A stretch of DNA of 64,000 bases from Microbacterium karelineae (GTDB lineage: Bacteria; Actinomycetota; Actinomycetes; Actinomycetales; Microbacteriaceae): the NCBI RefSeq assembly GCF_009745985.1, contig NZ_WFIX01000182.1, positions 62,001 to 126,000 on the forward strand. The letters are read 5' to 3'. Below the pieces are notes generated by a model. The model had not been told where the DNA came from. It did no database searches and saw nothing but the letters and a program-made list of their open reading frames with translations. Both the position numbers and the translations under genes were made by a program. Shown in pieces: positions 44,870-54,055 of this stretch; within the stretch, counting starts at the first letter, position 1, and each line of letters opens with the position of its first letter.

Positions 44870-46477
44870 GTGCTCCACACACGAACCAGGCGACGCCTTC
44901 TCAGCGCCGCCGCGACGATCGGCGCCCTCGGCGCCTCCCTCCTCGCCGCTCCGGCGTTCGCGGCCGATCCCGCGTCGGACGACGCCGTGCCCGGCTTCCC
45001 GGCGCCGACGGTGCACACGCAGGAGGCATACGACCCGCAGGACGACTTCACCGCGAAGTGGACCCGCGCCGACGCCATGCAGATCCAGGCGATGTCCGAC
45101 CCCGACGCCGCGCCGCGTACGAACTCCCTTCCGGAGGAGTACACGATGCCGACCGTTCCGCAGGACTTCCCCGACATGAGCGACGAGCAGGTGTGGGTCT
45201 GGGACAGCTGGCCCCTCACCGACGAGCACTCGGACCAGTACAGCGTCGGCGGGTGGGAGATCGTCTTCTCCCTCGTCGCCGACCGCGACCTCGGGTTCGA
45301 TGAGCGCCACCACTACGCGAAGATCGGCTACTTCTACCGTCCCGCCGGCGGAGCTCCCGGCAACGAGGACGGCGAGTACGCCGAGGACGGCGGCTGGACC
45401 TACGGCGGCCTCGTGTTCGACGAGGGCGTGACCGGCACGATCTTCGAGGATCAGTCGTTCAGCCACCAGACCCAGTGGTCGGGCTCGGCGCGCGTGTTCC
45501 CGAACGGCGAGGTGAAGCTGTTCTTCACCGACGTCGCCTTCTACCGCGACGAGAACGGTCAGGACATCAAGCCCTACGACCCGCGCCTCGCGCTGAGCGT
45601 CGGCCACGTGCACGCCAACAAGAACGGCATCAGGTTCACGGGCTTCGACAAGGTCCATGACCTGCTGCAGGCCGACGGCGAGTACTACCAGACCGGCGAG
45701 CAGAACCAGTACTTCAACTTCCGCGACCCATTCACGTTCGAGGACCCCGCCCACCCGGGCGAGACCTTCATGGTGTTCGAGGGCAACTCGGCCATGGAGC
45801 GCAACTCCGCGACCTGCACAGAGGAGGACCTCGGCTATCGCGAGGGCGACCCGTACGCCGAGACCGTCGAGGAGGTCAACAGCTCGGGTGCGACCTTCTT
45901 CATCGGCAACGTCGGCCTGGCCCGCGCCACGAACGACAAGCTCACCGAGTGGGAGTTCCTGCCCCCGATCCTGTCGGCGAACTGCGTCACCGACCAGACG
46001 GAGCGCCCGCAGATCTACGTCCAGGACGGCAAGTACTACCTCTTCACCATCAGCCACCGCCACACCTACGCGGACGGCCTCGACGGCCCCGAGGGTGTGT
46101 ACGGCTTCGTCGGCGACGGCATCCGCAGCGACTACCAGCCGCTGAACCGCGGCTCGGGCCTCGCGCTCGCGAGCCCGTCGAACCTGAACTACGCGGCCGG
46201 CTACCCGTACGCGCCGGACTACAACCAGCACCCCGGTCAGTTCCAGGCGTACTCGCACTACGTCATGCCGAACGGCCTCGTGCAGTCGTTCATCGACACG
46301 ATCGGCACGTCGGACGACTTCGTCCGCGGCGGAACGCTCGGCCCGACGGTCCGCCTCGAGATCTCGGGTGACACCGCGGTCGTGGATCGCGGCTACGGCG
46401 ACGACGGGCTCGGCGGATTCGCCGACATCCCCGCGAACGTCGAGCTGAAGCCGGAGACGATCAAGAACCGCGGCTGA
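44870..46477 (+). CDS. Secreted GH68 levansucrase/inulosucrase
   Basis: A 535-residue fructosyltransferase that builds fructan from sucrose or hydrolyses it. The signal peptide ends LLAAPAFA near residue 31. The triad is Asp112 in VWVWDSWPL, Asp286 in FNFRDPFTF and Glu378 in DQTERPQIY; FSHQTQWSGSARVF and a long C-terminal half fit GH68. I start at the GTG giving (M)LHTRTRRRLLSAAA, which places the signal peptide correctly; the ribosome site is weak. An open frame upstream has no signal-like sequence. Levan or inulin as product cannot be told from sequence alone. Confidence 0.92.
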   Translation: MLHTRTRRRLLSAAATIGALGASLLAAPAFAADPASDDAVPGFPAPTVHTQEAYDPQDDFTAKWTRADAMQIQAMSDPDAAPRTNSLPEEYTMPTVPQDFPDMSDEQVWVWDSWPLTDEHSDQYSVGGWEIVFSLVADRDLGFDERHHYAKIGYFYRPAGGAPGNEDGEYAEDGGWTYGGLVFDEGVTGTIFEDQSFSHQTQWSGSARVFPNGEVKLFFTDVAFYRDENGQDIKPYDPRLALSVGHVHANKNGIRFTGFDKVHDLLQADGEYYQTGEQNQYFNFRDPFTFEDPAHPGETFMVFEGNSAMERNSATCTEEDLGYREGDPYAETVEEVNSSGATFFIGNVGLARATNDKLTEWEFLPPILSANCVTDQTERPQIYVQDGKYYLFTISHRHTYADGLDGPEGVYGFVGDGIRSDYQPLNRGSGLALASPSNLNYAAGYPYAPDYNQHPGQFQAYSHYVMPNGLVQSFIDTIGTSDDFVRGGTLGPTVRLEISGDTAVVDRGYGDDGLGGFADIPANVELKPETIKNRG

Positions 46478-46491
46478 TCGGATCATCGAGG

Positions 46492-46521
46492 AGGGGTGCC
46501 GCGTACGCGCGCGGCGCCCCT
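46492..46521 (+). terminator. Levansucrase terminator
   Basis: 12-bp stem AGGGGTGCCGCG (46492-46503) with CGCGGCGCCCCT (46510-46521), one G-U pair, 6-nt loop, followed by CTGTCGTTCTC. It is 14 bp after the stop codon. Confidence 0.8.
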
Positions 46522-46564
46522 CTGTCGTTCTCACGGTCCAGACGGCCGTGTCGCGAAAATACTT

Positions 46565-46612
46565 CGTCAAATCGATTGCACACGGGCGACGAATGATGCA
46601 AAATCGATTGCA
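46565..46612. promoter_or_regulatory. Tandem LacI-type operators of the fructan transport operon
   Basis: Two copies of AAATCGATTGCACAC, at 46569-46583 and 46601-46615; the second extends to the near-palindrome TGCAAAATCGATTGCA (46597-46612). They lie 32 bp apart (three helical turns) and about 60 bp before the second LacI gene, which they probably autoregulate together with the downstream operon. A further GC-rich palindrome is at 46629-46644. Confidence 0.65.
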
Positions 46613-46673
46613 CACACCCACCGGACTCGCAGCATCGACGCTGCACGACACGACGAAGTGAGAGGTGAAGACC

Positions 46674-47759
46674 ATGGCACGCCCCCGCATCTCGGACGTC
46701 GCGGCCGCCGCCGGCGTCTCGCCGACGACCGTGTCGCACGCGCTCAACGACACCGATGCCCGCGTCGCCGCCAGCACGCGCGAACGCGTCAAGCGCATCG
46801 CCCGCGAGATCGGGTACACCCCGAGCTCCCTCGCGCGCGGCCTCCGCACCCGCCGCACCCGCACGGTCGGCATGATCTCGGACGTCATCGCGACGACCCC
46901 GTTCGCCGGCCAGATGCTCGCCGGGGCACAGGATGCCGCGCGCGAGAACGGTCATCTCCTGATCCTCACCGACACCGGCGACGACCGCGACGTCGAGCGC
47001 GAGGCGATCGCCGCGCTCGGCTCACAGCAGGTCGACGCCATGATCTACGCCACGATGTGGCACCGCGTCGTCGACGTCGTTCCCGGACTCCCCCGTGACA
47101 CGGTCTTCCTGGACTGCCGCCCGGTCGACGACTCACACCGCAGCGTCGTGCCCGATGACCGCGCGGGAGGCGCGTCCGCGGCCCGAGAGCTCGTCGAGGC
47201 CGGACATCGACGCATCGCGTACCTCTCGTCGGACGACCCGCGCGCCATCGCCGCCGATCTGCGACGCGACGGCTTCCTCGAGGTCCTCAGCGACGCGGGC
47301 ATCTCCCACGATCCGGCCCTGCTTCTCCACGGAGACGGCACGACCGCAAGCGGACGACGCCTCGCGACCGAGCTCCTCCGACTGCCCGACGATCAGCGCC
47401 CGACCGCCCTGTTCTGCTTCAACGACCGAATGGCCGGCGGCGTCTACCGCGCGGCGCACGACCTCGGCCTGTCGATACCGCGCGATCTGTCCGTCGTCGG
47501 CTTCGACGATCAGCAGTACCACGCGTCCGAGCAGGAGCCCCCGCTCACGACGATCGCCCTGCCCCACTACGAAATGGGCCGCTGGGCGATGGAGGTCGTT
47601 CTGGGCGTCCGCGACGCAGACCCGAAGACCAGCCATCTCATGCCCTGTCCCGTCGTGAGACGGGATTCCGTAGGTCCACCGCCGGCGCGAAGCGCCAACC
47701 TCAGCCGACGGCGGACCCTTCCGAACGAGACGGCCGCGAACGCGGCCCCCGAACCGTGA
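46674..47759 (+). CDS. LacI-family regulator, fructan locus (second)
   Basis: A 361-residue repressor with the HTH RISDVAAAAGVSPTTVSHAL and hinge PSSLARGLRTRRTRTVG; the effector domain has ALFCFNDRMAGGVYRAAHDL and SVVGFDDQQYHASEQEP. It resembles the first LacI of the locus. I chose the ATG with AGGTGA upstream; a GTG three codons earlier is possible. Tandem operators precede it, and the ABC operon follows after 32 bp. The effector is likely fructose or a short fructan. Confidence 0.93.
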   Translation: MARPRISDVAAAAGVSPTTVSHALNDTDARVAASTRERVKRIAREIGYTPSSLARGLRTRRTRTVGMISDVIATTPFAGQMLAGAQDAARENGHLLILTDTGDDRDVEREAIAALGSQQVDAMIYATMWHRVVDVVPGLPRDTVFLDCRPVDDSHRSVVPDDRAGGASAARELVEAGHRRIAYLSSDDPRAIAADLRRDGFLEVLSDAGISHDPALLLHGDGTTASGRRLATELLRLPDDQRPTALFCFNDRMAGGVYRAAHDLGLSIPRDLSVVGFDDQQYHASEQEPPLTTIALPHYEMGRWAMEVVLGVRDADPKTSHLMPCPVVRRDSVGPPPARSANLSRRRTLPNETAANAAPEP

Positions 47760-47773
47760 TCCGCGAGGATCAC
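47756..47773 (+). other. Small hairpin across the lacI stop codon
   Basis: GTGATCC paired with GGATCAC around GCGA; the TGA stop of the regulator lies in the left arm. It may lower read-through into, or protect, the binding-protein message that follows. Confidence 0.4.
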
Positions 47774-47791
47774 ACAGAAAGGAAAGCACAC

Positions 47792-49087
47792 ATGAAGCGC
47801 AGGAGCACAACTGCCTTCGTCGCGACGGCTGTCGCGTCAGCGCTGGCGCTGACGGGCTGCGGCCAGGCGGGTCAGGGCGGCGGCACGACCGCCGACGGCA
47901 GGACCGAGCTCACGCTCTGGACCCACTCGGCCGGCAATGAGGCCGAGCTCGCGGTCTACCAGCAGATCATCGACGACTTCAACGCCTCGCAGGACGACTA
48001 CACGGTCGTCGAGGAGTCGTTCCCCCAGGGTGCCTACAACGACGCGATCGTCGCGGCCGCCGCGTCAGGCGACCTGCCGTGCCTCGTCGACATGGACGGC
48101 CCGATCATGCCGAACTGGGCATGGGCGGGATACCTGCAGCCGCTCGAGCTGCCGACGGAGATCACGGACGCCCTGCTCCCGACGGCCGTCGGGATGTACG
48201 ACGGCGAGATCTACTCCGCCGGATACTGGGACGCCGCTCTCGCGATCTTCGCCCGCGAATCGGTGCTGACAGACAACGGGATCCGCATCCCCACCGTCGA
48301 CGAGCCCTGGACCGCGGAGGAGTTCGACGACGCGCTCGCGACGCTCCAGGACGCCGGCTTCGACACCCCGCTCGACATCGGCGCGGAGGATTCGGGCGAG
48401 TGGTGGTCGTACGCCTACTCCCCCATCATCCAGAGCTTCGGCGGCGACCTCGTCGACCGGTCGACGTTCCTGACGGCCGACGGCGCGCTCAACGGCGACG
48501 CGTCGGTCGAGGCGATGACGTGGTTCCAGGGCCTGTTCGAGGAGGGATACGCCGACACCGCCGGCACGATCGGAAACCAGGAGTTCGTCGACGGCGACGT
48601 CGCCCTCAGCTACACGGGCGTGTGGAACGCCCTCGACGCCCTCGACGCGATCGGCGACGACCTGCTCATCCTGCCGCCGCCCGACTTCGGCGACGGCCCC
48701 AAGATCGGCGGCGGCTCGTGGCAGTTCGGCATCACGTCGAACTGCAGCGAGCAGCAGACCGACGGAGCGCGCGCCTACCTCGAGTTCAGCTTCCAGGACG
48801 AGTACATCGCCGCGTTCAGCGACGGTCAGATCGTGATCCCCGCGACCGAGTCCGCCGCCGCGCAGACCGAGCACTTCGCCGAGGGCGGCGATCTCGCCGC
48901 GTTCGCCGAGCTGTCCGAGCGATTCGCCGTGCCGCGCCCCGAGACGCCGGCCTATGCCGTGATCTCGAGCGTGTTCGAGACCGCCGCCAAGGACATCGTC
49001 AACGGCGCCGATGTGCGCTCGACGCTCGATCAGGCCGTCGTCGAGATCGACACGAACATCGACAGCAACGACGGATACGGCTTCTGA
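47792..49087 (+). CDS. ABC transporter binding lipoprotein, fructan locus
   Basis: A 431-residue family-1 solute-binding protein with lipobox LTGCG and mature start LTLWTHSAGNEAELAVYQQI. AAGGAAAG lies before the ATG. It is followed by two permeases, two hydrolases and a kinase in the same direction with short gaps, so it most likely binds fructo-oligosaccharides released by the secreted GH32 enzymes. Confidence 0.93.
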   Translation: MKRRSTTAFVATAVASALALTGCGQAGQGGGTTADGRTELTLWTHSAGNEAELAVYQQIIDDFNASQDDYTVVEESFPQGAYNDAIVAAAASGDLPCLVDMDGPIMPNWAWAGYLQPLELPTEITDALLPTAVGMYDGEIYSAGYWDAALAIFARESVLTDNGIRIPTVDEPWTAEEFDDALATLQDAGFDTPLDIGAEDSGEWWSYAYSPIIQSFGGDLVDRSTFLTADGALNGDASVEAMTWFQGLFEEGYADTAGTIGNQEFVDGDVALSYTGVWNALDALDAIGDDLLILPPPDFGDGPKIGGGSWQFGITSNCSEQQTDGARAYLEFSFQDEYIAAFSDGQIVIPATESAAAQTEHFAEGGDLAAFAELSERFAVPRPETPAYAVISSVFETAAKDIVNGADVRSTLDQAVVEIDTNIDSNDGYGF

Positions 49088-49145
49088 TCCGCACCCTCTC
49101 GCGGGCGGGGGCGACATCGCCCCCGCCCGCCGTCGGAGATCCCTC

Positions 49146-50063
49146 ATGACCTCATCTCTCACACGCCCTCCGCGCACGAAGAAGCGCCCGCTGCGGGGCC
49201 AGGCGCGGACGGGAATCGCGATGGCGGCGCCCGCCGTCCTCCTCCTGTTCCTGTTCCTCATCGTCCCCGTCCTGCTCGGCTTCGGGCTCTCATTCACGAA
49301 CGCGCGACTCATCTCGCCCAACGCGCCGCGCTTCGTCGGGCTCGACAACTTCATCCGCGCGCTCGTCGCGGATCCCGTCTTCGTGCGCTCGCTGATCAAC
49401 ACGTTCGCGTTCGCGATCATCGTCGTGCCGCTGCAGTCGGCCCTCGCGCTCGTGATGGCGGTCCTCATCAACCAGAAGCTGCGCGGCGTCACGTTCTTCC
49501 GCGTGATCTTCTTCGTTCCGGTCGTCACCTCGATCGTCGTCGTGTCGATCCTCTGGAAGCTGCTGTACCGCGATGACGGCCTCATCAACTCGTTCATCGA
49601 CACCATCACATTCGGCGCCTGGCAGGGCATGGACTGGCTGAACGAGCCCGAGACCGCGATGGGCGCGATCATCGTCCTGTCGATCTGGCAGGCCGTCGGC
49701 TTCCACATGGTCATCTGGCTGTCGGGGCTGCAGACGATCCCCGAGGAGCTGTACGAGGCGGCGCGCGTCGACGGCGCGGGCACGTGGCGGCAGTTCACGA
49801 ACGTGACCTGGCCGGGCCTGCGCCCGACGATGGTGTTCATCCTCATCACGATCACGATCGACGCGCTCCGCCTGTTCATCCAGATCGACGTCATGACACA
49901 GGGCGGGCCCGTCGGCTCGACGTCGACGCTCGTCTATCACGCCGTGCGCAAGGGGTACAGCGAGCAGGAGGTCGGATACGGATCCGCGATCTCGCTGATC
50001 TTCTTCGTCATCGTGCTCGCCATCGCACTCATCCAGCGGCGGCTGACCCGGGAGAAGGACTGA
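49146..50063 (+). CDS. ABC transporter permease (MalF type), fructan locus
   Basis: A 305-residue permease with six predicted helices and the EAA loop ELYEAARVDGAGTWRQFTNV. GGAG precedes the ATG. It ends one base before the next permease starts. No ATPase is encoded in the locus. Confidence 0.93.
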   Translation: MTSSLTRPPRTKKRPLRGQARTGIAMAAPAVLLLFLFLIVPVLLGFGLSFTNARLISPNAPRFVGLDNFIRALVADPVFVRSLINTFAFAIIVVPLQSALALVMAVLINQKLRGVTFFRVIFFVPVVTSIVVVSILWKLLYRDDGLINSFIDTITFGAWQGMDWLNEPETAMGAIIVLSIWQAVGFHMVIWLSGLQTIPEELYEAARVDGAGTWRQFTNVTWPGLRPTMVFILITITIDALRLFIQIDVMTQGGPVGSTSTLVYHAVRKGYSEQEVGYGSAISLIFFVIVLAIALIQRRLTREKD

Positions 50064-50064
50064 C

Positions 50065-51006
50065 ATGCCCGATTCGACATCCGTCCTCGTCACGGGCGCG
50101 CCCGGCAGCGCGCACGGGCGCCCGTCCGACGCGACGCTGCGCCGCCGGCGCCGCGTGTGGTCGTACGTGGCCATGAGCGCGATGGGCGTGTTCTTCGCCG
50201 CACCGCTCGTGTTCATGTTCGTCTCGAGCCTGAAGCCGTCCGGCCAGGTGCTGTCCGACTCGAGCTCGCTGCGCGCGCTCGCGCCCGTCGGCGACATCAG
50301 CATGGACAACTACGGCGCCGTCTTCGACCGGGTTCCGGTCGGCCAGTTCCTGTTCAACTCCGTGCTCGTGACGGTGTTCATCGTCGTGGGCGGGCTGATC
50401 GTGAACTCGATGGCGGGCTTCGCCCTGTCTCGACTCGAGTGGCGCGGCCGCGGCCTCGTGCTCGGCATCGTCATCGCGACGCTCATCGTGCCGTTCGAGA
50501 CGATCGCCGTCCCGCTCGTGTACTGGGTCTCGATGCTCCCGACGCTCGTCATGGAGGGCGGGATCCTCAAGTACGACTTCGGGTGGCTGAACTCGTACCA
50601 CGTGCAGATCGTGCCGTTCGTCGCGAACGCCTTCGCGATCTTCCTGTTCACTCAGTACTTCTCGACGATCCCGAAGTCGCTCGACGAGGCGGCGCGCATC
50701 GACGGCGCGAGCTGGTTCACGATCTACCGCAAGCTCATCGTGCCGCTCTCGGGCCCCGCGTTCGCGACCGTCGCGATCCTCACCTTCCTGCCCGCCTGGA
50801 ACCAGTACCTCTGGCCCCTCATGACGGTGCAGAAGGAGGAGCTGCGGCCGGTCATGGTCGGCATGCAGTACTTCTTCCAGCTCAATCCCGAATGGGGCGA
50901 GGTCATGGCGTACACGTCGATGATCACGATCCCCGTCCTCATCGTCTTCCTCGCGTTCCAGCGCGCCTTCGTCAGCAGCATCGCGGCGACCGGCGTCAAG
51001 GGCTGA
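50065..51006 (+). CDS. ABC transporter permease (MalG type), fructan locus
   Basis: A 313-residue permease with six predicted helices and the EAA loop SLDEAARIDGASWFTIYRKL. The N-terminal 30 residues are cytosolic and Arg-rich. It forms the transmembrane pore with the preceding gene product. Confidence 0.93.
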   Translation: MPDSTSVLVTGAPGSAHGRPSDATLRRRRRVWSYVAMSAMGVFFAAPLVFMFVSSLKPSGQVLSDSSSLRALAPVGDISMDNYGAVFDRVPVGQFLFNSVLVTVFIVVGGLIVNSMAGFALSRLEWRGRGLVLGIVIATLIVPFETIAVPLVYWVSMLPTLVMEGGILKYDFGWLNSYHVQIVPFVANAFAIFLFTQYFSTIPKSLDEAARIDGASWFTIYRKLIVPLSGPAFATVAILTFLPAWNQYLWPLMTVQKEELRPVMVGMQYFFQLNPEWGEVMAYTSMITIPVLIVFLAFQRAFVSSIAATGVKG

Positions 51007-51033
51007 ACGCCCCGACCTCCTCGAAAGGCACAC

Positions 51034-52011
51034 ATGTTCGACCTCCCCGGATCCTGGGTATGGGACTACTGGTTCGCCGACGACGGCGAGCGGTACCACC
51101 TCTTCTTCCTCTACGCCTCGCGCGCGCTGCATGACCCGGACGCGCGACACCACCGCGCGTCGATCGGCCACGCCGTCTCGACCGACCTGACCACCTGGAT
51201 CCAGGTCGAGGACGCGCTCGTCCGCAGCGATGCCCCGGCCTTCGACGACCTCGCGACCTGGACGGGATCCGTCGTGCGCCGCGACGACGGAACGTGGGTC
51301 ATGTTCTACACCGGAGCGTCGCTGGATCCGTCGGGGACCAACGTCCAGAGCATCGGATCCGCGACCTCGCCGGACCTGATGCGGTGGACGAAGACCGACG
51401 GCCCCCTGCTGGAGGCCGCCGCCCCGCACTACGAGAAGCTCGACGCGGGCGTCTGGCACGACGAGGCGTTCCGCGATCCGTGGGTGTTCCGCGACCCCGA
51501 CGGCGACGGGTGGCACATGCTCATCACCGCGCGCGCTCCGGAGGGCGAGGTCTTCGGGCGCGGCGTCGTGGGCCACGCGACCTCGCCCGACCTCGAGGCG
51601 TGGACCCTGCGCGAGCCCCTGACGGCGCCCGTCGCCGACGGCTTCGGCCAGCTCGAGGTGCTGCAGGTCGAGGTCGTCGACGGCCGGCCCGTGCTGATCT
51701 TCTCGTGCGGGGCTGAGCACGCGACCCCGTCCCGTCGCGACGCGCGCGGCGGGACGTGGGCCGCGCCCGCCGAGTCGCTCACGGGCCCGTTCGACATCTC
51801 GGGCGCCTACCCGCTGACCGACGAGTCGCTCTACGTCGGGCGCCTGCTGCAGCGTCGCGAGGACGGGCGCTGGCTGCTGTTCGCCTTCCGCCACCTCGAC
51901 GAGAACGGCGACTTCGTCGGCGGCGTGATCGACCCGCTGCCGGTCGAATGGCGAGGCGATCGTCTCGTCGTCGCCGAGACGGCGCCGACATCGGAGCACG
52001 CCACGACCTGA
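51034..52011 (+). CDS. Compact intracellular beta-propeller glycosidase of the GH32/GH43/GH68 superfamily
   Basis: A 325-residue enzyme without signal peptide and without the C-terminal beta-sandwich of classical GH32. The nucleophile is likely Asp11 in SWVWDYWFAD (more like the WDSW of GH68 than the WMNDPN of GH32). The middle Asp is Asp148 in AFRDPWVFRDP, and the acid/base is probably Glu208 in GQLEVLQVE in place of ECPD. Homologues are annotated as GH32. From its place between the permeases and fructokinase I infer hydrolysis of imported fructo-oligosaccharides or sucrose. Confidence 0.8.
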   Translation: MFDLPGSWVWDYWFADDGERYHLFFLYASRALHDPDARHHRASIGHAVSTDLTTWIQVEDALVRSDAPAFDDLATWTGSVVRRDDGTWVMFYTGASLDPSGTNVQSIGSATSPDLMRWTKTDGPLLEAAAPHYEKLDAGVWHDEAFRDPWVFRDPDGDGWHMLITARAPEGEVFGRGVVGHATSPDLEAWTLREPLTAPVADGFGQLEVLQVEVVDGRPVLIFSCGAEHATPSRRDARGGTWAAPAESLTGPFDISGAYPLTDESLYVGRLLQRREDGRWLLFAFRHLDENGDFVGGVIDPLPVEWRGDRLVVAETAPTSEHATT

Positions 52012-52057
52012 CCGACACCTGGATCCCACCCCCACGACGACAACGGAGTCACGTGAC

Positions 52058-54055
52058 ATGAGAACGACCACGCGCAGCGGCACCTGTGCGCTCGTCGCGG
52101 CGGGGGTGCTCGCCCTCTCGATGACGAGCGCCCCGGCTGCGGCCGAGAACGCAGACGAATACCGCGCCGAGTACCACCTCACCGTCCCCGACCACTGGAA
52201 GAACGATCCCCAGCGGCCCATCCTGATCGACGGCACCTACCACTACTACTACCTCTACAACGGCGACTACGACGCCGATCCGAGCGCCAACTACGGCACG
52301 GAATGGCGGCACGCGACGAGCACCGACGGTGTGCGATGGGCCGATCAGGGCGTCGCCGCTCCGAAGGGCACCAATGCCAACTACGACCTCTGGTCCGGGT
52401 CGGCCGTCGTCGACACGGAGAACACGGCGGGGTTCGGCGACGACGCCGTCGTCATGCTCGTCACGCAGATGGACCACCCGACCGAGGCCGAGAAGGAGGA
52501 CGCGTCCGGTCCGCAGGCGCAGTTCCTCTGGTACTCGACCGATGGCGGGTACAACTTCCGCCCGCACGGCGATCAGCCGGTGATGCCGAACGAAGGACGC
52601 GAGCACTTCCGGGATCCGAAGATCGTCTGGGATGAGGATCGCGGCCGCTGGGTCGCGCTCGTCGCGGAGGCCGACCGCGTCAGCTTCTACACCTCCCCCG
52701 ATCTCCTCGACTGGACCCGCCGGTGGGAGTACGTCGACGACGGCATCGGCATGATCGAATGCCCCGATCTCTTCCGCATGCGCGCAGACGACGGCTCGGT
52801 CCGCTGGGTGTTCGGCGTCAGCGCGAACGGCTATCTCACCGATGACCCCGCGACCTTCGCGTACTGGACGGGCGACTTCGACGGCGAGCGGTTCCACTTC
52901 GACGACGCCGATCCCCGGTGGCTCGACGACGGATACGACTGGTACGGCGCCGTGACCTGGCCGGATGCCGAAGCTCCCCTCGACCGGCGCCTCGCCGTCG
53001 GCTGGATGAACAGCTGGGCCTACCCGCACGACACCGTCACGTGGCCCGCCGACGGCTTCAACGGAACCGACTCGATCACCCGCGAACTCCGACTCGTCGG
53101 CGACGGCGACGGTCACCGGCTCCTCTCCCGACCGGCTGCCGCTCTGGACGACCACGCGGCGCGCACGGTCGCCCTCGGCGACGTGGCGGTCGACGGCCAC
53201 GAGGTGCTCGACTACCGCGGTGCCGCTTACCGGGTCGAGACGACTGTGGCGTGGGAGACCGCCGAGAACATCGGGCTCCAGGTCCGCCGCTCCGATGACG
53301 GCGCCCGGCACGCGGACGTCGGCGCGACGCGCGAGTACACGTACGTCAATCGCGGCGCCACGGGGCACCCCGGCGGGGACGAGACGCTCGAGAGCCGGGC
53401 GCCGTACGCACCGGGAGACGAGGTGCGCCTCACGGTGCTCGTCGATCGCACATCGGTCGAGCTGTTCGTCGACGACGGCAGCCGGGTGCACTCGAACCAG
53501 GTGTTCGCGCCGCCGGAGGACCTCGGCCTCGCCCTGTACACGGTCGGCGGGGGCGCTGTCTTCCGCGACGTCGTCGTGACCGAATTCGCGCCCATCGCGC
53601 TGCGCCCGGCTCGGGTGCTGAACGACTTCGAGTCCGCCGACTGGGGCGATGGATGGACGGCGACGGGTTCCTTCGCGGACGCCGGCACGACGGTTTCGGA
53701 TCTCTCCGGTCAGGTCGGCGACCGCGTCGCCGACACCTTCGCCGGCGGCGGCGACTCCGCGACGGGATCGATCACCTCGCCCGCGTTCACGATCGACCGA
53801 ACCCGGATCCGCTTCCTCCTCGCAGGCGGCGAGAATCCCCTCGGACAGGAGCCGGCGACGTCGGTGCAGCTTCTGATCGACGGGGAGCCCGTGCGCACGG
53901 CGACGGGACGGGACGATCCCGTGCTGCGTGCGGTTGAATGGGATGTCAGCGAGTTTGCGGGCCGCAGCGCGCAGATCCAGATCCTCGACGACGCCACCGG
54001 CGACTGGGGCCACCTCATCGTCGACCACATCGTGCACATGGACGGAGCAGCATGA
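52058..54055 (+). CDS. Secreted GH32 levanase/inulinase with extra C-terminal domain
   Basis: A 665-residue enzyme with a signal peptide (1-29, SAPAAA). The propeller has Asp50 in HWKNDPQRP (Lys where Met or Leu is usual), Asp186 in FRDPKI and Glu234 in ECPDLF. The GH32 beta-sandwich ends near 515 (VDRTSVELFVDDGSRVHSNQ). A further 150 residues form a jelly-roll-like domain (NDFESADWGDGWTATGSF to the C-terminus), similar to modules appended to other levanases and possibly carbohydrate-binding. It overlaps the kinase gene by ATGA. Confidence 0.9.
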   Translation: MRTTTRSGTCALVAAGVLALSMTSAPAAAENADEYRAEYHLTVPDHWKNDPQRPILIDGTYHYYYLYNGDYDADPSANYGTEWRHATSTDGVRWADQGVAAPKGTNANYDLWSGSAVVDTENTAGFGDDAVVMLVTQMDHPTEAEKEDASGPQAQFLWYSTDGGYNFRPHGDQPVMPNEGREHFRDPKIVWDEDRGRWVALVAEADRVSFYTSPDLLDWTRRWEYVDDGIGMIECPDLFRMRADDGSVRWVFGVSANGYLTDDPATFAYWTGDFDGERFHFDDADPRWLDDGYDWYGAVTWPDAEAPLDRRLAVGWMNSWAYPHDTVTWPADGFNGTDSITRELRLVGDGDGHRLLSRPAAALDDHAARTVALGDVAVDGHEVLDYRGAAYRVETTVAWETAENIGLQVRRSDDGARHADVGATREYTYVNRGATGHPGGDETLESRAPYAPGDEVRLTVLVDRTSVELFVDDGSRVHSNQVFAPPEDLGLALYTVGGGAVFRDVVVTEFAPIALRPARVLNDFESADWGDGWTATGSFADAGTTVSDLSGQVGDRVADTFAGGGDSATGSITSPAFTIDRTRIRFLLAGGENPLGQEPATSVQLLIDGEPVRTATGRDDPVLRAVEWDVSEFAGRSAQIQILDDATGDWGHLIVDHIVHMDGAA

